Below, piece by piece: positions 34,772 to 46,507 of a stretch of DNA of 64,000 nt (its first letter is position 1; the number at the start of each line of letters is the position of its first letter). The translations under genes were made by a program, and so were the position numbers. Location: assembly GCA_047967505.1 (NCBI GenBank), contig CM106539.1. One strand, 5' to 3'. The notes beneath the pieces were generated by a model. It did no database searches, was not told the DNA's origin, and saw only the letters and a list, made by a program, of their open reading frames with translations. Origin of the DNA: Dipteris shenzhenensis (taxonomy: Eukaryota > Polypodiophyta > Polypodiopsida > Gleicheniales).

Positions 34772-35100
34772 TCTCTTTCTCACTCTCTCTTTCGTCTTCC
34801 TCGCTCTCTCTTTTCCTCTCTTTTCTCTCCTCTCTTATTTTCTTTTCTCTTCTTTATTTTCCTCTCTTTCTCTCTTTTTCTCTCTCTTCTCTCCTCTCTT
34901 TTCCTCTCTTTCTTTCGTCTCTTATTGCCATCCTCTTCTTTCTCTCTTTCTCTCCTACTTTTCTTTCTCTCCTCTACTTTCCTCTCTCTCTCCTCTCTTT
35001 TGCTCTCTTCTTTTCCTCTCTTATTTCCCTCATCTTCTTTTTCTCTTTCTCTCCTCTTGTATTTTCTTTTCACTTCTCTCTTTTCCTCTCTTTCTCTACC
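34130..35100 (+). repeat. Pyrimidine (CT/TTCC) tract, ~970 bp
   Basis: The + strand is almost only C and T, with pure (CT) runs at about 34462-34512 and 34730-34768. It abuts the CACTA accessory gene copy 2. Long open frames in all frames are a consequence of purine/pyrimidine asymmetry. Confidence 0.9.
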
Positions 35101-36498
35101 CTAGGGGGACCCCTCAGGAGACTACCCCTCGGGACACTCCTTTGCTAGCAGCCCATGGCTTCATCAGGAGTCCTGATGAGTTTGTCGCAGCCATGAGCGA
35201 TGTGGAGGTTGTGAGATTCTTTTCTCTTCTATCCTAGAGGACCTCCATTTTTCCCTCTCTTTCACCCCTTGGGGGTAGATCGGGGACATTGATGGCTTTT
35301 CCTACTCGACAGCCGTCCTCTCTTGCCTCTTCCAAGGGATCATCACTTGGGCATCACCATTGTAGGTCCAAAAAGAGTAGTAAGGGTTGTGGTGATGCTG
35401 TGGTGGCATGCAGCATGTAGACGAGTATGCACACTCCCAGTGCTCTAGGTCTCTCCTTGGTTCATGAGACACAATTCTAGTCTGGTCCCTTGTCCTCCCC
35501 TCTCACAGGCCGTAGCACCCCTGCTCCTACTCCTAGCTCTTTAAGTGCTTGCTCCACCCCTTGCTCTACCTCTGCTACTCCCACTTTGTGCTCGGCTCTG
35601 CTACTCCATCCACCGCACATTCTTTAGACTATGTTTTGCCTGATGACCTCACCTACTTCATGAACAACATTCGAGAAGTTATAAAAAATGAGGACAAGAG
35701 GCAGCTCATAGGAAGCCGTCACATAAAGGCCATAAAGAGAAATTTCCCAACCCTAAAGGGTATGAGTTTGACCAAGTTGCCATGCTTATGCACATGTGAG
35801 AGCTCCTAAAGTCTCGTAGATATGAGTTAAAAAATGTTGTTAAGTTAGGTTAGCCCAAGCCTGGGTGGGCGGGCCCGATAGATTGGAAGAAAGCAAAGAA
35901 CGAATACAAGGAGAATCCAAATGCATTCGTGACTTAGGGGAGGGCGGTAAGGAGATGCCTGGGGACCACTATAGGTGCTTTGCACCTCAGGAGCAGTGGT
36001 AGACTAGGCAACAAGGCATGGGTGGTAAGTATATATTTATCTTCTACTAAATATCTAATGCATTCAGTCATTCAAATGTTTTGTCATTCATATCTAACTC
36101 CTTGAATTTGGGGGGGGGGGGGGGGGGGGGAATCTATGATTGGTAGGCCTCCAATTGACAAGGAGTACATAAGGGCATTCAAGATTGGAGCCTACCCTTG
36201 GTTTCAAGAGAAGAAGGATGAAGGAATCATCGATTGGTGCAACATGACAACGTGTCATGTGAGTATACCTTAATCCTCATCGTTGTCATTTGAGTATCAC
36301 CGTTGTCTTACAATTGACACTCTTGTCTTTGCTAACTTGTTTCATTTTTAGGGAGGCACATCGTTTGACCCATCTAGAGATCCAGGCTTAGAGACCGGAT
36401 CTGCAAAAGAGGAGGGTGAGGGATCAAGCCTATGCAGAGAGGCCGAGGGCGAGGAGGCAAAGGAGGATGATGAGGCTGAGGAACAGGAGGAGCAATAG
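35101..36498 (+). pseudogene. CACTA accessory protein, copy 2, broken
   Basis: This is a paralogue of the gene at 172-1492. The N-terminus (HGFIRSPDEFVAAMSDVEVV) matches HGFVGTPDEFVAQMSDEEAA of copy 1 but stops at 35236. The later exon-1 part carries KPGWAGPIDWKKAKNEYKEN, matching KPSWADKADWKYFKKQHRD, with frameshifts near 35760-35830 and stops. Exon 2 (36147-36258; KIGAYPWFQEK, DWCNM) and exon 3 (36352-36498) follow GT-AG introns. Exon 3 is again acidic (EEAKEDDEAEEQEEQ) and ends at TAG. A run of 21 G (36110-36130) lies in the intron just before exon 2. The same downstream layout (hairpin, CTTGTAGTG end) supports CACTA origin. Confidence 0.65.
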
Positions 36499-36753
36499 TA
36501 AGATTGGACATTTGGTTGTTTTGTATTTCATCACTTTTGCCATTTTGTAGCGCATTATTTTGACAGATTTGCCATTTGGGAGTTCAGCACTTTGGCCATT
36601 TTGTAGCACATTGCTTTGATAGATTTGCCATTCTCAACTTTGGCACTACTTTTGCCATTTTGTAGACCTTTTTTGTAACATTGTAACATGATTTTGTACA
36701 CCTCTTTTTGTAACATTTACTCATGAGTCTAATGAAAAAAAAACATTGTAGGA

Positions 36754-36995
36754 CAGGATGGGACTGAAACAAGCCCCATCCTGCCATACTGACACTACAG
36801 TGTCGGTATATATCGATGGTAATACCAATGTCCATACTGACATGCTGACAACTATCACTTGCTGACACCCATACCAATACTTTCTTTACGATGTACACAC
36901 CGATGCACATTCCGACACCTTGCACTTGTTAAAATGAAATTCCTTTGTATTTAGCATCGGTATTGATGTCAAAAAGAGGCCCGTGTCTTGTAGTG
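36754..36995. mobile_element. 3' subterminal region and right terminus of CACTA element 2
   Basis: A hairpin (CAGGATGGG / CCCCATCCTG, 36754-36783) is followed by motifs such as GTGTCGGTATATATCGATGG and CCATACTGACATGCTGAC, then TGTCTTGTAGTG ending at 36995. Layout equals that of element 1; the subterminal motif has diverged from GTCGCTATATAGCGAC to GTCGGTATATATCGAT. Confidence 0.7.
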
Positions 36996-38250
36996 TTTGC
37001 ATCAGGATTCCATTAGCGTTAACCTACATCAAAGCTACCCCATTGTCTATATCCTCCTTTAGTCACATCAAACATATTCTAGGATGAAGGTCAAAGTCTT
37101 AAATCCTTAGATGACCTCAATAGACATGTCTTTACATGAACTATAAATTATGAGAAAAATCACACAATTTTATCATATTCTTGAACCAAAAGAAGAAAGT
37201 TGATGACAAAAATTATGGAAACTAGAATTCCAAGCATGTCAATATCTTCTAGATGAAGAAACTTACATTGAGCTTACATTATCATTAAAAAGAGAAGAGA
37301 CTAAAATTTCCTACATAGTCTTTGATAACAAGCTTGATAATCTAGATTTAATGTAAAAATCCAAGACAACAATTTGATTAGGTCGATGAAAAATTAGTTT
37401 TAATGTATGATTATTATTATCGGAGACAAGAAATCAAAAAATAATGCATGGAAATAGATTTAATGCTAGAAGTATGTCAAGATCATTATAATTGAGAATC
37501 AAATAAATAGTGTACAAATTTAGAAACATAGGCTAGACTAGTAGACTACTTGGTCAAGCTAAAGGATATTGCTTTATCAGTCACATCAATTGGCGAAGAG
37601 ATAGATTGGAATAGTCACCAAGGAAGAGTATACTTATTAAGTTAGCATACATAAATAACATCATAAGGCATAGGATGTAATATGCTATTTCATGCCGTCT
37701 ACCAATACTAGTAGAAGAGAAGTTCTATAGTCAAATTACCAACATAGGATGGCCATAAGGCATAAGGAATAGAAAGTTTCTAATGCATTATTCCCTTTCA
37801 ATTCTTATGTGTTCACATTGTTTTTCCTTAAATTCTAAGTAACTGATGTGAAGGAGAACTCAAAAATAGAAGTTCTTGTGACTCTTTCAAATCACCTACA
37901 TGGGGGAAGTTCTGTTGCCATGTGGCATTTGTTGAGCATCCCATCAAGAAGAAATGTTGGGAGAGGAATAGTTTGTTAAAGAAATGCGTCATAAAACAAA
38001 CGACCCTCTGTCCTTTCAAACTCATTCTTGGGGACGTTCAAGTCAAAAGCAAACCCGAAACGAATGAACGAAGCTTTTCGATTGATGTAAAGTCTCCAAA
38101 TAATGTGAGTCTGCATGCTTTCATGCTCTCATAACAAAAACTGATTATCTTATACCGTCAGCTCCTCTCGTCCTTGAGCAAGTTGCCATACATGCTGGTA
38201 TGAAATATTCCATATTGCAAGAACAGAAACCTCACCATTTACTCACATAC
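36996..38250. other. AT-rich gap, no gene recognised
   Basis: Roughly 1.2 kb of unique-looking AT-rich DNA with no convincing exon. It lies 3' of the minus-strand CCCH gene and may include its 3' untranslated region near 38.25 kb. Confidence 0.4.
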
Positions 38251-38303
38251 CCTCTTTGTAGAATGCCTTGCTAGCTAGCTGCGGGAAAGAGTATACACTT
38301 GTT

Positions 38304-39685
38304 TCACGCTGTCAGCGCGCCGGCCTCGTAGCCCGTGGGCATCACCATTGGAGGCATAATTGTCACTCCAGGTGGAGTAGGCTCCCCACAGTTATATGTA
38401 GTATTAGATACTGTCTGTGCAGGATCGCTGTAGCTGTAATTAGACGTTGGGTAGCTCGGATAAGGATTACACACTGGGTAGGCAGTGGGATATGTCGTTT
38501 GATAAGTGACATAACCATCGGAATAGGAACCGGCATATGAGCTGGTTGTGTATGGAACCGCCGGCGTAGCCGCGGCAGTGGCAGATGCTGCATAGGAGGC
38601 GTCTGCACTGTACGTCGCAGCATAGCCTGCTGTGTCTGCGGCTACCTGTCCGACATACGTGTTTGTAGCGGTAGACGGAGGAGCAAGAGGGTAAGGTTTT
38701 GCTGGACGGCGCAAATCACTCTCTCCGTGCGCAAAATGGCAGTTGTCACCGAATCGGCAGCCTTCGGGGGTATTGAAACGATTGCACAGACGCGTTTTGT
38801 AGCCGTTCACAGTCAGACTAGGATCATTACCAGAAGCAGCCGACCCGTATGCAGTTTGCCGGGTTGCCGTAGGAAAGGGTGTACTGATACCCAAAGCAGC
38901 GATGCCTCCTGGAACGAAGTGTAGGAAGTGGCAGCTTTCTCCGTAAGGACATCCAGAAGTGCTGGTCGATTCAGGAATGAACTTTGATTAGGAGAAATTC
39001 TAAAGGGACCTGAAACTTCGCAAAAACTTGAGAGAGACTCGATGTTTGTTCTCGCCATGTACGCAGGTACCTGAAAAACTTGGTGCACGGCTTTGTCTTG
39101 CTACCGGGAGCTACAGCTGGCTGTGAAAATTCTTTCTCGTCTGTCAGATGCAAAGTATGCAAACAAGCAAACGGCAACGACATCAGTTCGCGATCACTCG
39201 AACCGCACCTTCACTGATCACAACCATGCAACATTTGGGACCAGTGTCCATCACGGTGGAATATGTACAGTCACGTCGACTATCAAAGAGAAGCAGGATC
39301 CATCCATGATCAGGAATCCCTCTCCGTGTGAAAGACGAATGCTCCCTTCAAATGGGAACTGGCAAGGGCGGGAAAAGCAATCTCAAGAGTGTGGAAACAA
39401 CAGGATGATACTTCTAGATCCCGTTGCAACGTCCATGCAGCAGACAGGAGATAAACCGATATGCATATATAGCCAAAACGGAAGGCCTTGCAAGGTGAAC
39501 GTACTGCAAGGAGAGCTGCAAGAACAGGGATCACCAAGCTTACCTGGGAGACCGGAGGCAGCAAACATGGCTGCATAGTCGAAGGCGGGAGGGGGGGTGG
39601 GGATGGAATTGGTGGAAGGGGGGGCAGTGCTGATGGGTATGTCGCAAGCTCTAGGCTTCTTGTTAGGAGGCTCGAAGGATTCCAT
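38304..39685 (-). CDS. Tandem CCCH zinc-finger protein, 3 exons, intact
   Basis: Exons on the minus strand are 39685-39544, 39140-39071 and 38961-38304 (stop). They join in phase at GT-AG sites and give 289 residues. The start MESFEPPNKKPR contains a basic KKPR stretch. Finger 1 spans the second intron: C-TKFFSTSG-C-PYGES-C-HFL-H, followed by FVPGG. Finger 2 is C-NRFNTPEG-C-RFGDN-C-HFAHGE. Both fit C-x8-C-x5-C-x3-H exactly. The C-terminal half is Tyr/Ala/Ser/Pro-rich and likely disordered. Such tandem CCCH proteins bind RNA and act in mRNA decay or translation; related plant proteins often have a KH domain between the fingers, which is absent here. No stops or frameshifts and a richer GC content than the surroundings mark it as the one host gene in the window. 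Confidence 0.88.
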
Positions 39686-39836
39686 GACGAAGCTGGGATG
39701 GAGAGGAATGCTTCAAGGAGAGTGGAAGCTATGGCGGATGGCAGGAGGAAGGGGAATGGAAAAACAAATGGCAAGAAAGTAGTAGCGAGAACGCTTCTAG
39801 AGAGAGACCAAAGTAGAGAAGAGAGAGAGAAGACGG

Positions 39837-39844
39837 TTATAAAA
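39837..39844 (-). promoter_or_regulatory. Probable TATA box of the CCCH gene
   Basis: TTTTATAA on the minus strand lies about 150 bases upstream of the ATG at 39685. The stretch between them begins with a CT-rich patch (39801-39835), as in many plant core promoters. Confidence 0.45.
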
Positions 39845-39899
39845 CTGTTATTTGTCGTGGGAAAACTCCAAGCTGGCAAGGCTTTGTATTTCCATTCAA

Positions 39900-41110
39900 A
39901 AATATTTTGCTCTCACAAGTACCACCTAGGGACATCCCCTCCCCTCCAATTCCAAGGATACTAGCCTAAAATTCCAATTTTAAAGGAACTTTAGAAGTCA
40001 TCCTTTTAATCAAGTTATTTTCCATCATTTCTCACGGACACTACAACACATGTTTGAAGTTAAGGTTCATTTCTCTCTTGCCCTTAGCTTGAAGGAAAAA
40101 ACCCACTTTGAAGGGGGTTGAAGCCTTCGAATTACGGGACCATCCATCTCTCATGACATAATCATACTTCAAACAATAGTCACCTTTTCTCCCATACATT
40201 GAGATCAGATTCCATCCTCAAGTCCCATCATATTTTGTTGTCAGTTAACACAAATTGGAAAGCTTGGATTTTGAGTCTCCCTCTTGAAAAGTGGTTTGCA
40301 TTCTAACTTATATTTCATTATCCAAAGTAGATGTTGAACGATGATTAGGACTTGCCATTATATTGTAATCTCAACATACTACATCAGTAACGACGGTGCC
40401 TCATCATCTTACCATCATCGAGCCATCATCATACAGAATCAGGATGATCCTTGCCGCCTCATGTTGCCACCTTAAGGAAAATACATATAATCAAGCATGT
40501 GTCATTCGCCACCTCATTTGTGGTGACACCTCATAAGGTACATGTTCATACACGATAACCCATGTCAACACATCATGAAAGGCATGTCATCAAGGTGCTT
40601 CCTATGACATCATCAATTGCAAGGCCCTACTTGGCACCTCGTCTTTCCATGCAATAATAAGCATCATATAAGGTGATAAACATGAGGGACACATCATCAG
40701 CTTACTTGGTGCCACAGCATTTCATGAAGCCCCTCATCCCTCACATGTCCATACAATTGATGTGCCACTTCATTAAGGAGAGATCACAAGTCATCATTGT
40801 GCATGTCACATCATTATGCATGCATGGACAACATGAGATCATGCATGCATGCAATCATAGGAATCATGCTATGTCACATCATCCTCTCTATCTATATGGA
40901 TGCATGCAAGCTGTGCTAACATGATCACATCTCAATCATGTCCTTTAACTCGGGGGTCACTATGTTAAAGTCTCGTTAAATTCCCATGTAGCACGTGCAA
41001 TCAAGGGGTATTCAAGAACCCCCACCTGTGGATTTTTAACCTTTATACTCCCTCTATGCTCCCCTTATGTAAATTGGAGATGATAAATGCATCCCTTACG
41101 CATGAAAATT
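39900..41110. other. Gap with ACATCAT/CCACCTCAT repeats
   Basis: No gene recognised. From 40440 to 40920 degenerate CATCAT, CCACCTCAT and ACATGTCATCA units recur, resembling the reverse complement of 29600-30000. Confidence 0.4.
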
Positions 41111-41114
41111 TTTG

Positions 41115-41315
<201 letters not shown>

Positions 41316-41609
41316 AAAAAACCCCATAAAAATATATAACCCTTCTATTGATTGCACGTGCTATCTTACATATTGGTTAGTGACCCCGCCAGGCTAATGG
41401 ATTAGTTTTGGTGGCTGGAAGCAAGTTAACACACTCAAGATAGCATGTCCGTGGACAATGTTAACAAGAACCTTTGCTTAGCACATGTTGTTTTTGAATC
41501 AAAAGGAGCCAGCTTTATAACATGGGCACTTACAATTGCCAATGGCATGGATTGTCTCTCCCTCTCTTTTAAAAATTTGAATTGGGCAATTACAGCCAAC
41601 TCTACACCT

Positions 41610-41611
<2 letters not shown>

Positions 41612-41642
<31 letters not shown>
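41612..41642. repeat. (CT)n microsatellite
   Basis: Pure CT run of about 30 bases. Confidence 0.9.
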
Positions 41643-41645
<3 letters not shown>

Positions 41646-41796
41646 TCCCCATCAAGTTTTTAAAACCCGCATGGGTCTTGGTGGTTGAGGCTCTGATTCA
41701 TGTCATAGTGTGTGTGTGTTCGATCCAAGACTTGTGGTCGGACTTCGGATACGCCTATTGTTGGCATCTTGGCATTGTTGCTACGAAGTAAAAAAC

Positions 41797-41797
<1 letters not shown>

Positions 41798-41860
<63 letters not shown>

Positions 41861-41905
41861 ACACACACACACACACACACATGCACACACACACACACAC
41901 GCACG
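41798..41905. repeat. (TC)n then (CA)n compound microsatellite
   Basis: A TC run (~41798-41830) passes directly into CA repeats with few interruptions up to about 41905. Confidence 0.9.
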
Positions 41906-42339
41906 CATGCACACATGCTTGCGTATCTTTGTGCTAAAGAGGCACCATTGATGTGCGGCCACCACTTGTCAAAGTTGAGATAACACCATGTCCTACCCAA
42001 GATGACTTCTTCCTCACACTAGTTCTAGTGGGCATGATGAAAAACTTTGTATGAACTCAAATGATTATTTACAGACAATGTGATGGTAGCATAACCCATA
42101 ATATGCATGGTCTATGTGCTTCTAGATCTTATGGTAGTAGGTTGAGGGGTGAGACACACCTCCACTAGCAATTCCCATACATCTTAAGCATGGAAATTGT
42201 GGCTAGCTCCTAGGTCCACTAATACATGAGTTGTGGTGCTCAATGGATTTGAGCCCTATAGCTACAGACACAACTTGGATGGATCAATTGTGTTAGTTCA
42301 TCAAAAGCATGATAGTTTTTGAGGGTAGCCTTGTTAATT

Positions 42340-43760
42340 GTCATGGCGGGCTGGGGGTGAAAGCTTGGATTTCTAGCCTTGGTCTTGTCTCTTCATGATA
42401 TAAAGATCCTTCTTATGTTCCTTTGCACAATGGAGGACTTCGAGGGTCTGTTGAGTTAGGGGGCATAGTTGCATTTCAACTTATTGCCGTTGATATACCC
42501 ATTTAATTCAACTCCATAGAGTGTCGAAATTTGGCACATTCCTTGTGGAGTGATCTCCACAACCCTGTATGGACCCATACCATGATACTTCAACTTTTGC
42601 TTAGTATTCCTTACACTATAGAATAATGCAAGCTTGCCTTTGTTGAGGTCCTTATTCTTTAGGTTCTGATCAAACTAGCATTTCCTTCGTAATTTCTCAA
42701 CCTTCATGCCATATGCAGCCCTGGGCCTCTTCTCATAAAGATTTTTGAGCTCTATAATCCTTTCAAGAATGGCCTTCTCAGATACTCATTCTTTAACTAC
42801 CACCCATAGGCTAGGTACTACAAACTCCATGGGCATCACCACTTCTTCCCTTGCAGGAAAGATTCAATGGGGTGTAGTTTGTTACAACCTTAGAAGCAGT
42901 ATGGTATTCCCACAAGGTAGCGGTGAGCTTGTGCTCCCAATTATTTTGGATGGTATTTACAGTGCACATCATGGTGTTGTATAAAGTCTTATTCAAGCTC
43001 TCGACTTGGCCATTTCCCCTAGGGTAATAGGGAGAGGATTTTCGATGGATAACTAAGAACTCACTCATAAGGATTTGTATGCTTTCGTTAACAAATTGAG
43101 TCCCTTGATCATTGACTATGTCCAAGCAGAGGTTGAAGAATGATGTAACATTCTCATTGTCAAAAGGATTTAGCTATTGCCCTAGCATTATCCTTCCTAG
43201 TTGGCTTGGCTTTTGTCCACTTGTTGAAGTAGTTACTTGCAACAATAATGTATTGTGCTTGTGTTCCTTTGGCTTTTGGTCTTATGGGTCTGATAAAATC
43301 AATGCCCCATTTTTTTAAGGCCTGACTTGTAACAATTCCTATAAGGTACATGTAGTCTTTCTTTTGAGGGATGGATTCTCTTTGGCAAGGGTCATAGCTT
43401 TTAGCAAACTCAGTCACATTTGCAAAATGTGTGGACCACCATAACCTATCTTGCAATACTTTGTGGGCCATGATCCCTCCTACAAAATGGCCTCCTGCTA
43501 TGCTTGAGTGGGCTTCTTCCAACACCTTAATAAATTCATGTTCATAGATGTACAGCAACACATAATGCCATCTTTTGCTATTTGGTATAGCTGATCGACA
43601 ATCAATTGATATGACACATTTTAGTATTAGATCAATAAGGAATAATGGGGCATGAGGGAGATCATCATCGATGTTAGTTGTGGGATCTCTGTTGGGTATC
43701 CTAGACATATGGTCCACCATAAAATCAGTTCTTCCTTTTGTCTGGTCATACAAGGATTAT
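42340..43760 (-). pseudogene. Gypsy RNase H end and integrase, broken
   Basis: The 43753-43160 frame begins with the linker typical of plant gypsy (MVDHMSRIPN ... DDLPHAPLFLI), then an HHCC-like region (HSSIAGGHFVGG ... SYDPCQR, first Cys changed to Tyr) and the core WGIDFIRPIRPKAKGTQ with IIVASNYF (usual Asp is Asn). A frameshift near 43130 moves to 43125-42811 with NDQGTQFVNESI and YYPRGNGQVESLNKTL. The tail (GKLALFYSVRNTKQKL, PYRVVEITPQGMCQI) runs to ~42480. Integrase would join retroelement DNA to the host chromosome; altered catalytic and zinc residues make activity unlikely. Confidence 0.85.
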
Positions 43761-44499
43761 TTTTAAATAAAGATGTGTCTAATGGTCTACAAAAAGCCAC
43801 AAATTAGGTTGCCAACAAGTAGTGCAAAAACTTTTTCCAATGTAAACTATTGCAAGCCCGGGCAGGTTGCTTCTCTGCAGTGGGGGATTTCTTGCTTTTA
43901 GATTTTGGGGTCTTAGCATCTTACATGGGTTTAACCTCTTGTGAGGACCCTTCTGCTACTTTTAGAGATCTTATCAGGGCCTTTAATTTATTAGCCTCAC
44001 TCCCCATTTGGAGGAAAATTCACGGTGAGCGGTGGTAACTCTTTTTTCAAGAACATCTATGCCTATAAGGATATGCATCAGATTATGTGAGAACTTGGGC
44101 TATGGCATTAGAGCATACCAATGGTCTTCCTTGTCCTTTCTTGTGTCTTTCTCATTGCATGCCTAGAACACATTGTGTGACATGGTCCGCTGAGTGGTAT
44201 CTAACTCAGTTACAAATAAGTTTTTGGATATAGGATGGGCTTTCCATGTTTCAAGGTCAACTCTAATGACCTGCTTGTCTTTACATAAATCTATCCTATT
44301 TGAGCCACAGCCATGGCCTAGTCTTGAAGTTTACATGAAAGGTCTTCCTAATATGATATCATAGCCATCCGGTTAGTCGTGTTCCATCACCACAAACCAC
44401 ATTTGATAGGTTAGATTGAAGGTCTTCATATTGATAGACTCCCTTAGTACTCCTATCGAGATTAAGCTATAGCTCCATCAGCTCTAGTTTGACCACGAT

Positions 44500-44935
44500 G
44501 TTTGTACTTTTCATTTTATGTCATTCCCATTTGGCCTAGCACTTCTTAGTGACTATACTTACATCGGCTCCTCCATCCAACATTGCAATAGCATCCTTAT
44601 CTTGGTAGGAGATAGGAAGTACCATGTAAGTGTCGTCAATCTCATAGTACTAGCCCAACTTGTAAATTGGTACCTTAAGGATGTTTTGTCCCTCAACAGG
44701 GCTTCCACTACCTTGGGGTTCACGTTTTCTTGAGTCACCATTTTCCCATCCATCCAATCATAGAGGTCTCTTCAAAGAGTTGGGTTTCCCCATAATTGAG
44801 TTGTAATGGCATTTCTTTAAACCTATAAAAGAACATGTTGTTCTCTTCCTCTGCTTCATGACATGTAGGGTCCTCCTCAAACATCTTATGCCTGAGGAGT
44901 GAACATCCTATTGATGAACCTTGCAATCTTAGTTC
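44500..44935 (-). pseudogene. Gypsy gag end and aspartic protease, broken
   Basis: The minus strand reads AMLDGGADVSIVTKKC near 44590-44540, an aspartic protease active-site loop with DGGA in place of D(S/T)GA, as in some plant gypsy lineages. A stop follows at once. Upstream, 44983-44735 is an open acidic stretch (HEAEEENNMFFYRFK). Downstream to 44280, protease-like fragments (TKTRPWL-like) are interrupted by stops. Confidence 0.55.
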
Positions 44936-44939
44936 TACT

Positions 44940-46460
44940 AAGCATTCAAGCTCACGTAGAATACCTGCAAGACCTTGTGCCAATCATGGGACTTGAAGCC
45001 ACTAAGCTTATTGTCCTTTGTAAGTGCTCCCCTCAAGCAATGCATGTGTCTTGTGGGTGTCCAAAAAGATGCAATGTCTGCCTTGACCCTTGCCTCCTCT
45101 CCCTTGGAAAGGATCCATGGTGCATTCGGGAGAACAATTCTAGGAGGATGCTCTTGGGTTCCTGAACCACCCTCTTGGGTTGTAAAACCACACTCTCGGG
45201 TTCTATGCGCATGCTCTTGCGGCCACAAGTGAGGCATCCTACCCATCTCATGCAAGTCTTCTCGCACTCCCCTTGTATCTTTGTCACCAACCAAGTGTGC
45301 CCAGATAGAAGCCCCCACATTCTTGAAGATATGTATGGAATCCGAGATGATTGATTTGTAACTCACCCCAATATAAAAGCTCATGAAAGATCGATACCCA
45401 TTCCATACCAAGAGGAGGCTCCTCACTATTAGCTCTCCAATACCGAATCCAGTCAATTGCCTTCCTATGGGCTAGTGTGGATCAAGTTGATGGCCTTCAC
45501 GTGTAGGATGATCAAGCAGAAGGTATTGAGCATGACCTTCATAAACCTTCTTCCTCATATGTTTGGAATGTCATGCATTCAAACTAGGACCACAAATAGG
45601 ATAAGCATGGTATCCTTGTGTTAAGGCCTAGATATATGCATGCACAAATAGGTCATTATACATGCATAGATCACACCACAAAGCATAAAGGTATCAATAG
45701 GCATACACAAGTACATACATGTTTGCTCCCTATATCCTGGATAGTCAAACATGGTCCACATCAAAATTCCCCTGATGAAAGTGTCTATGGCTCGCCTAGG
45801 AGCTCTAGAAACATCAAAGACATGTACGCCCCTCCATTGGGTTTGGAGCTTCTCGATCAAGGGTGCCATGTACACATCCATATTTTTTGCCTTGTACTTC
45901 CCTGGGACAAGTAGGGCAAGTATGAGGTGTCCCTTCTTTATTATTAGCCATGGTGGGATATTGTAGTTCACCAAGACTATGGGCCATGTCGACCAAGATG
46001 TCGAGCATAACCCAAAAGGATGCCATCCATTGTGAGCACAAGATGTGAATTGTGTGGCTCCCTCACAAAGTCTAGCCACATGTTGTCTATGTGCTTCCAA
46101 GTAGTATAATCTGCAGGAATCCTCAAAGTGTCATTGGTGGACCAGTGTGTAGCATGCCACATCATTAGTTGTGCAATGGACTTGCATCTGAACATGTGTT
46201 GTATTCTGGGGATGATGGGAAAATGTCTCAAGACCTTAACTGGGATTGTCTTACCCAGCAAGTCATGTTTGTAGCGCTATGCCCCACACTTTGGACAATT
46301 GACTAAATCTCCATGCTCATGACGAAAGAAAATACAATCATTAGGGCAAGCGTGGATGGTGTCATAATCCATCCCAACCATTGTCGACATCTTGTTTGCT
46401 TCGTCTCTAGAATTAGGCATGGTATTTAGGGCAAGCAATATCTGCTAGAGCAACCTCTTG
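44940..46460 (-). pseudogene. CACTA transposase TNP2, 3'-truncated (copy C)
   Basis: The minus strand reads DYDTIHACPNDCIFFRHEHG and CPKCGA (46400-46280), then a TAG at 46277-46279, RYKHDLLGKTIPVKVLRHFP, PIIPRIQHMFRCKSIAQLM, a frameshift near 46020, YNIPPWLIIKKGHLILALL, VYMAPLIEKLQTQW, LMWTMFDYPGY (~45740), GYHAYPICGPSL (~45590), SIHIFKNVGASIWAHL (~45330) and FKSHDWHKVLQ (~44965). This is the Transposase_21/TNP2 core in the same exon order as copy B. DUF4218 and DUF4216 parts are missing because the gypsy remnant starts at about 44935. The family match is strong; the gene is dead. The N-terminal exon lies further upstream, about 47.2-47.4 kb. Confidence 0.85.
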
Positions 46461-46507
46461 CAATTTGCATATCTAAGAAGCCATAAGAATGTGATCATAT
46501 TAGGAAA

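Larger units (their letters stand above)
42340..44935 (-). mobile_element. Ty3/gypsy retrotransposon remnant, RT deleted
   Basis: On the minus strand the order is protease (~44600-44500), the end of RNase H (~43800-43700), integrase zinc finger and core (43753-42811) and a C-terminal tail (to ~42340). Only ~750 bp separate protease from integrase, so reverse transcriptase and most of RNase H are missing. No LTR was identified. Its 5' end abuts TNP2 copy C near 44935. Confidence 0.85.

Noticed and set aside
34022-35237. Ser/Leu/Phe-rich frames of 300-360 codons
   Set aside because: Same compositional effect in the pyrimidine tract; the frames overlap each other in all phases.
38268-39964. Plus-strand frames at 38268-38540, 39093-39578 and 39488-39964
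   Set aside because: They are antisense shadows of the minus-strand CCCH gene and its introns and leader.
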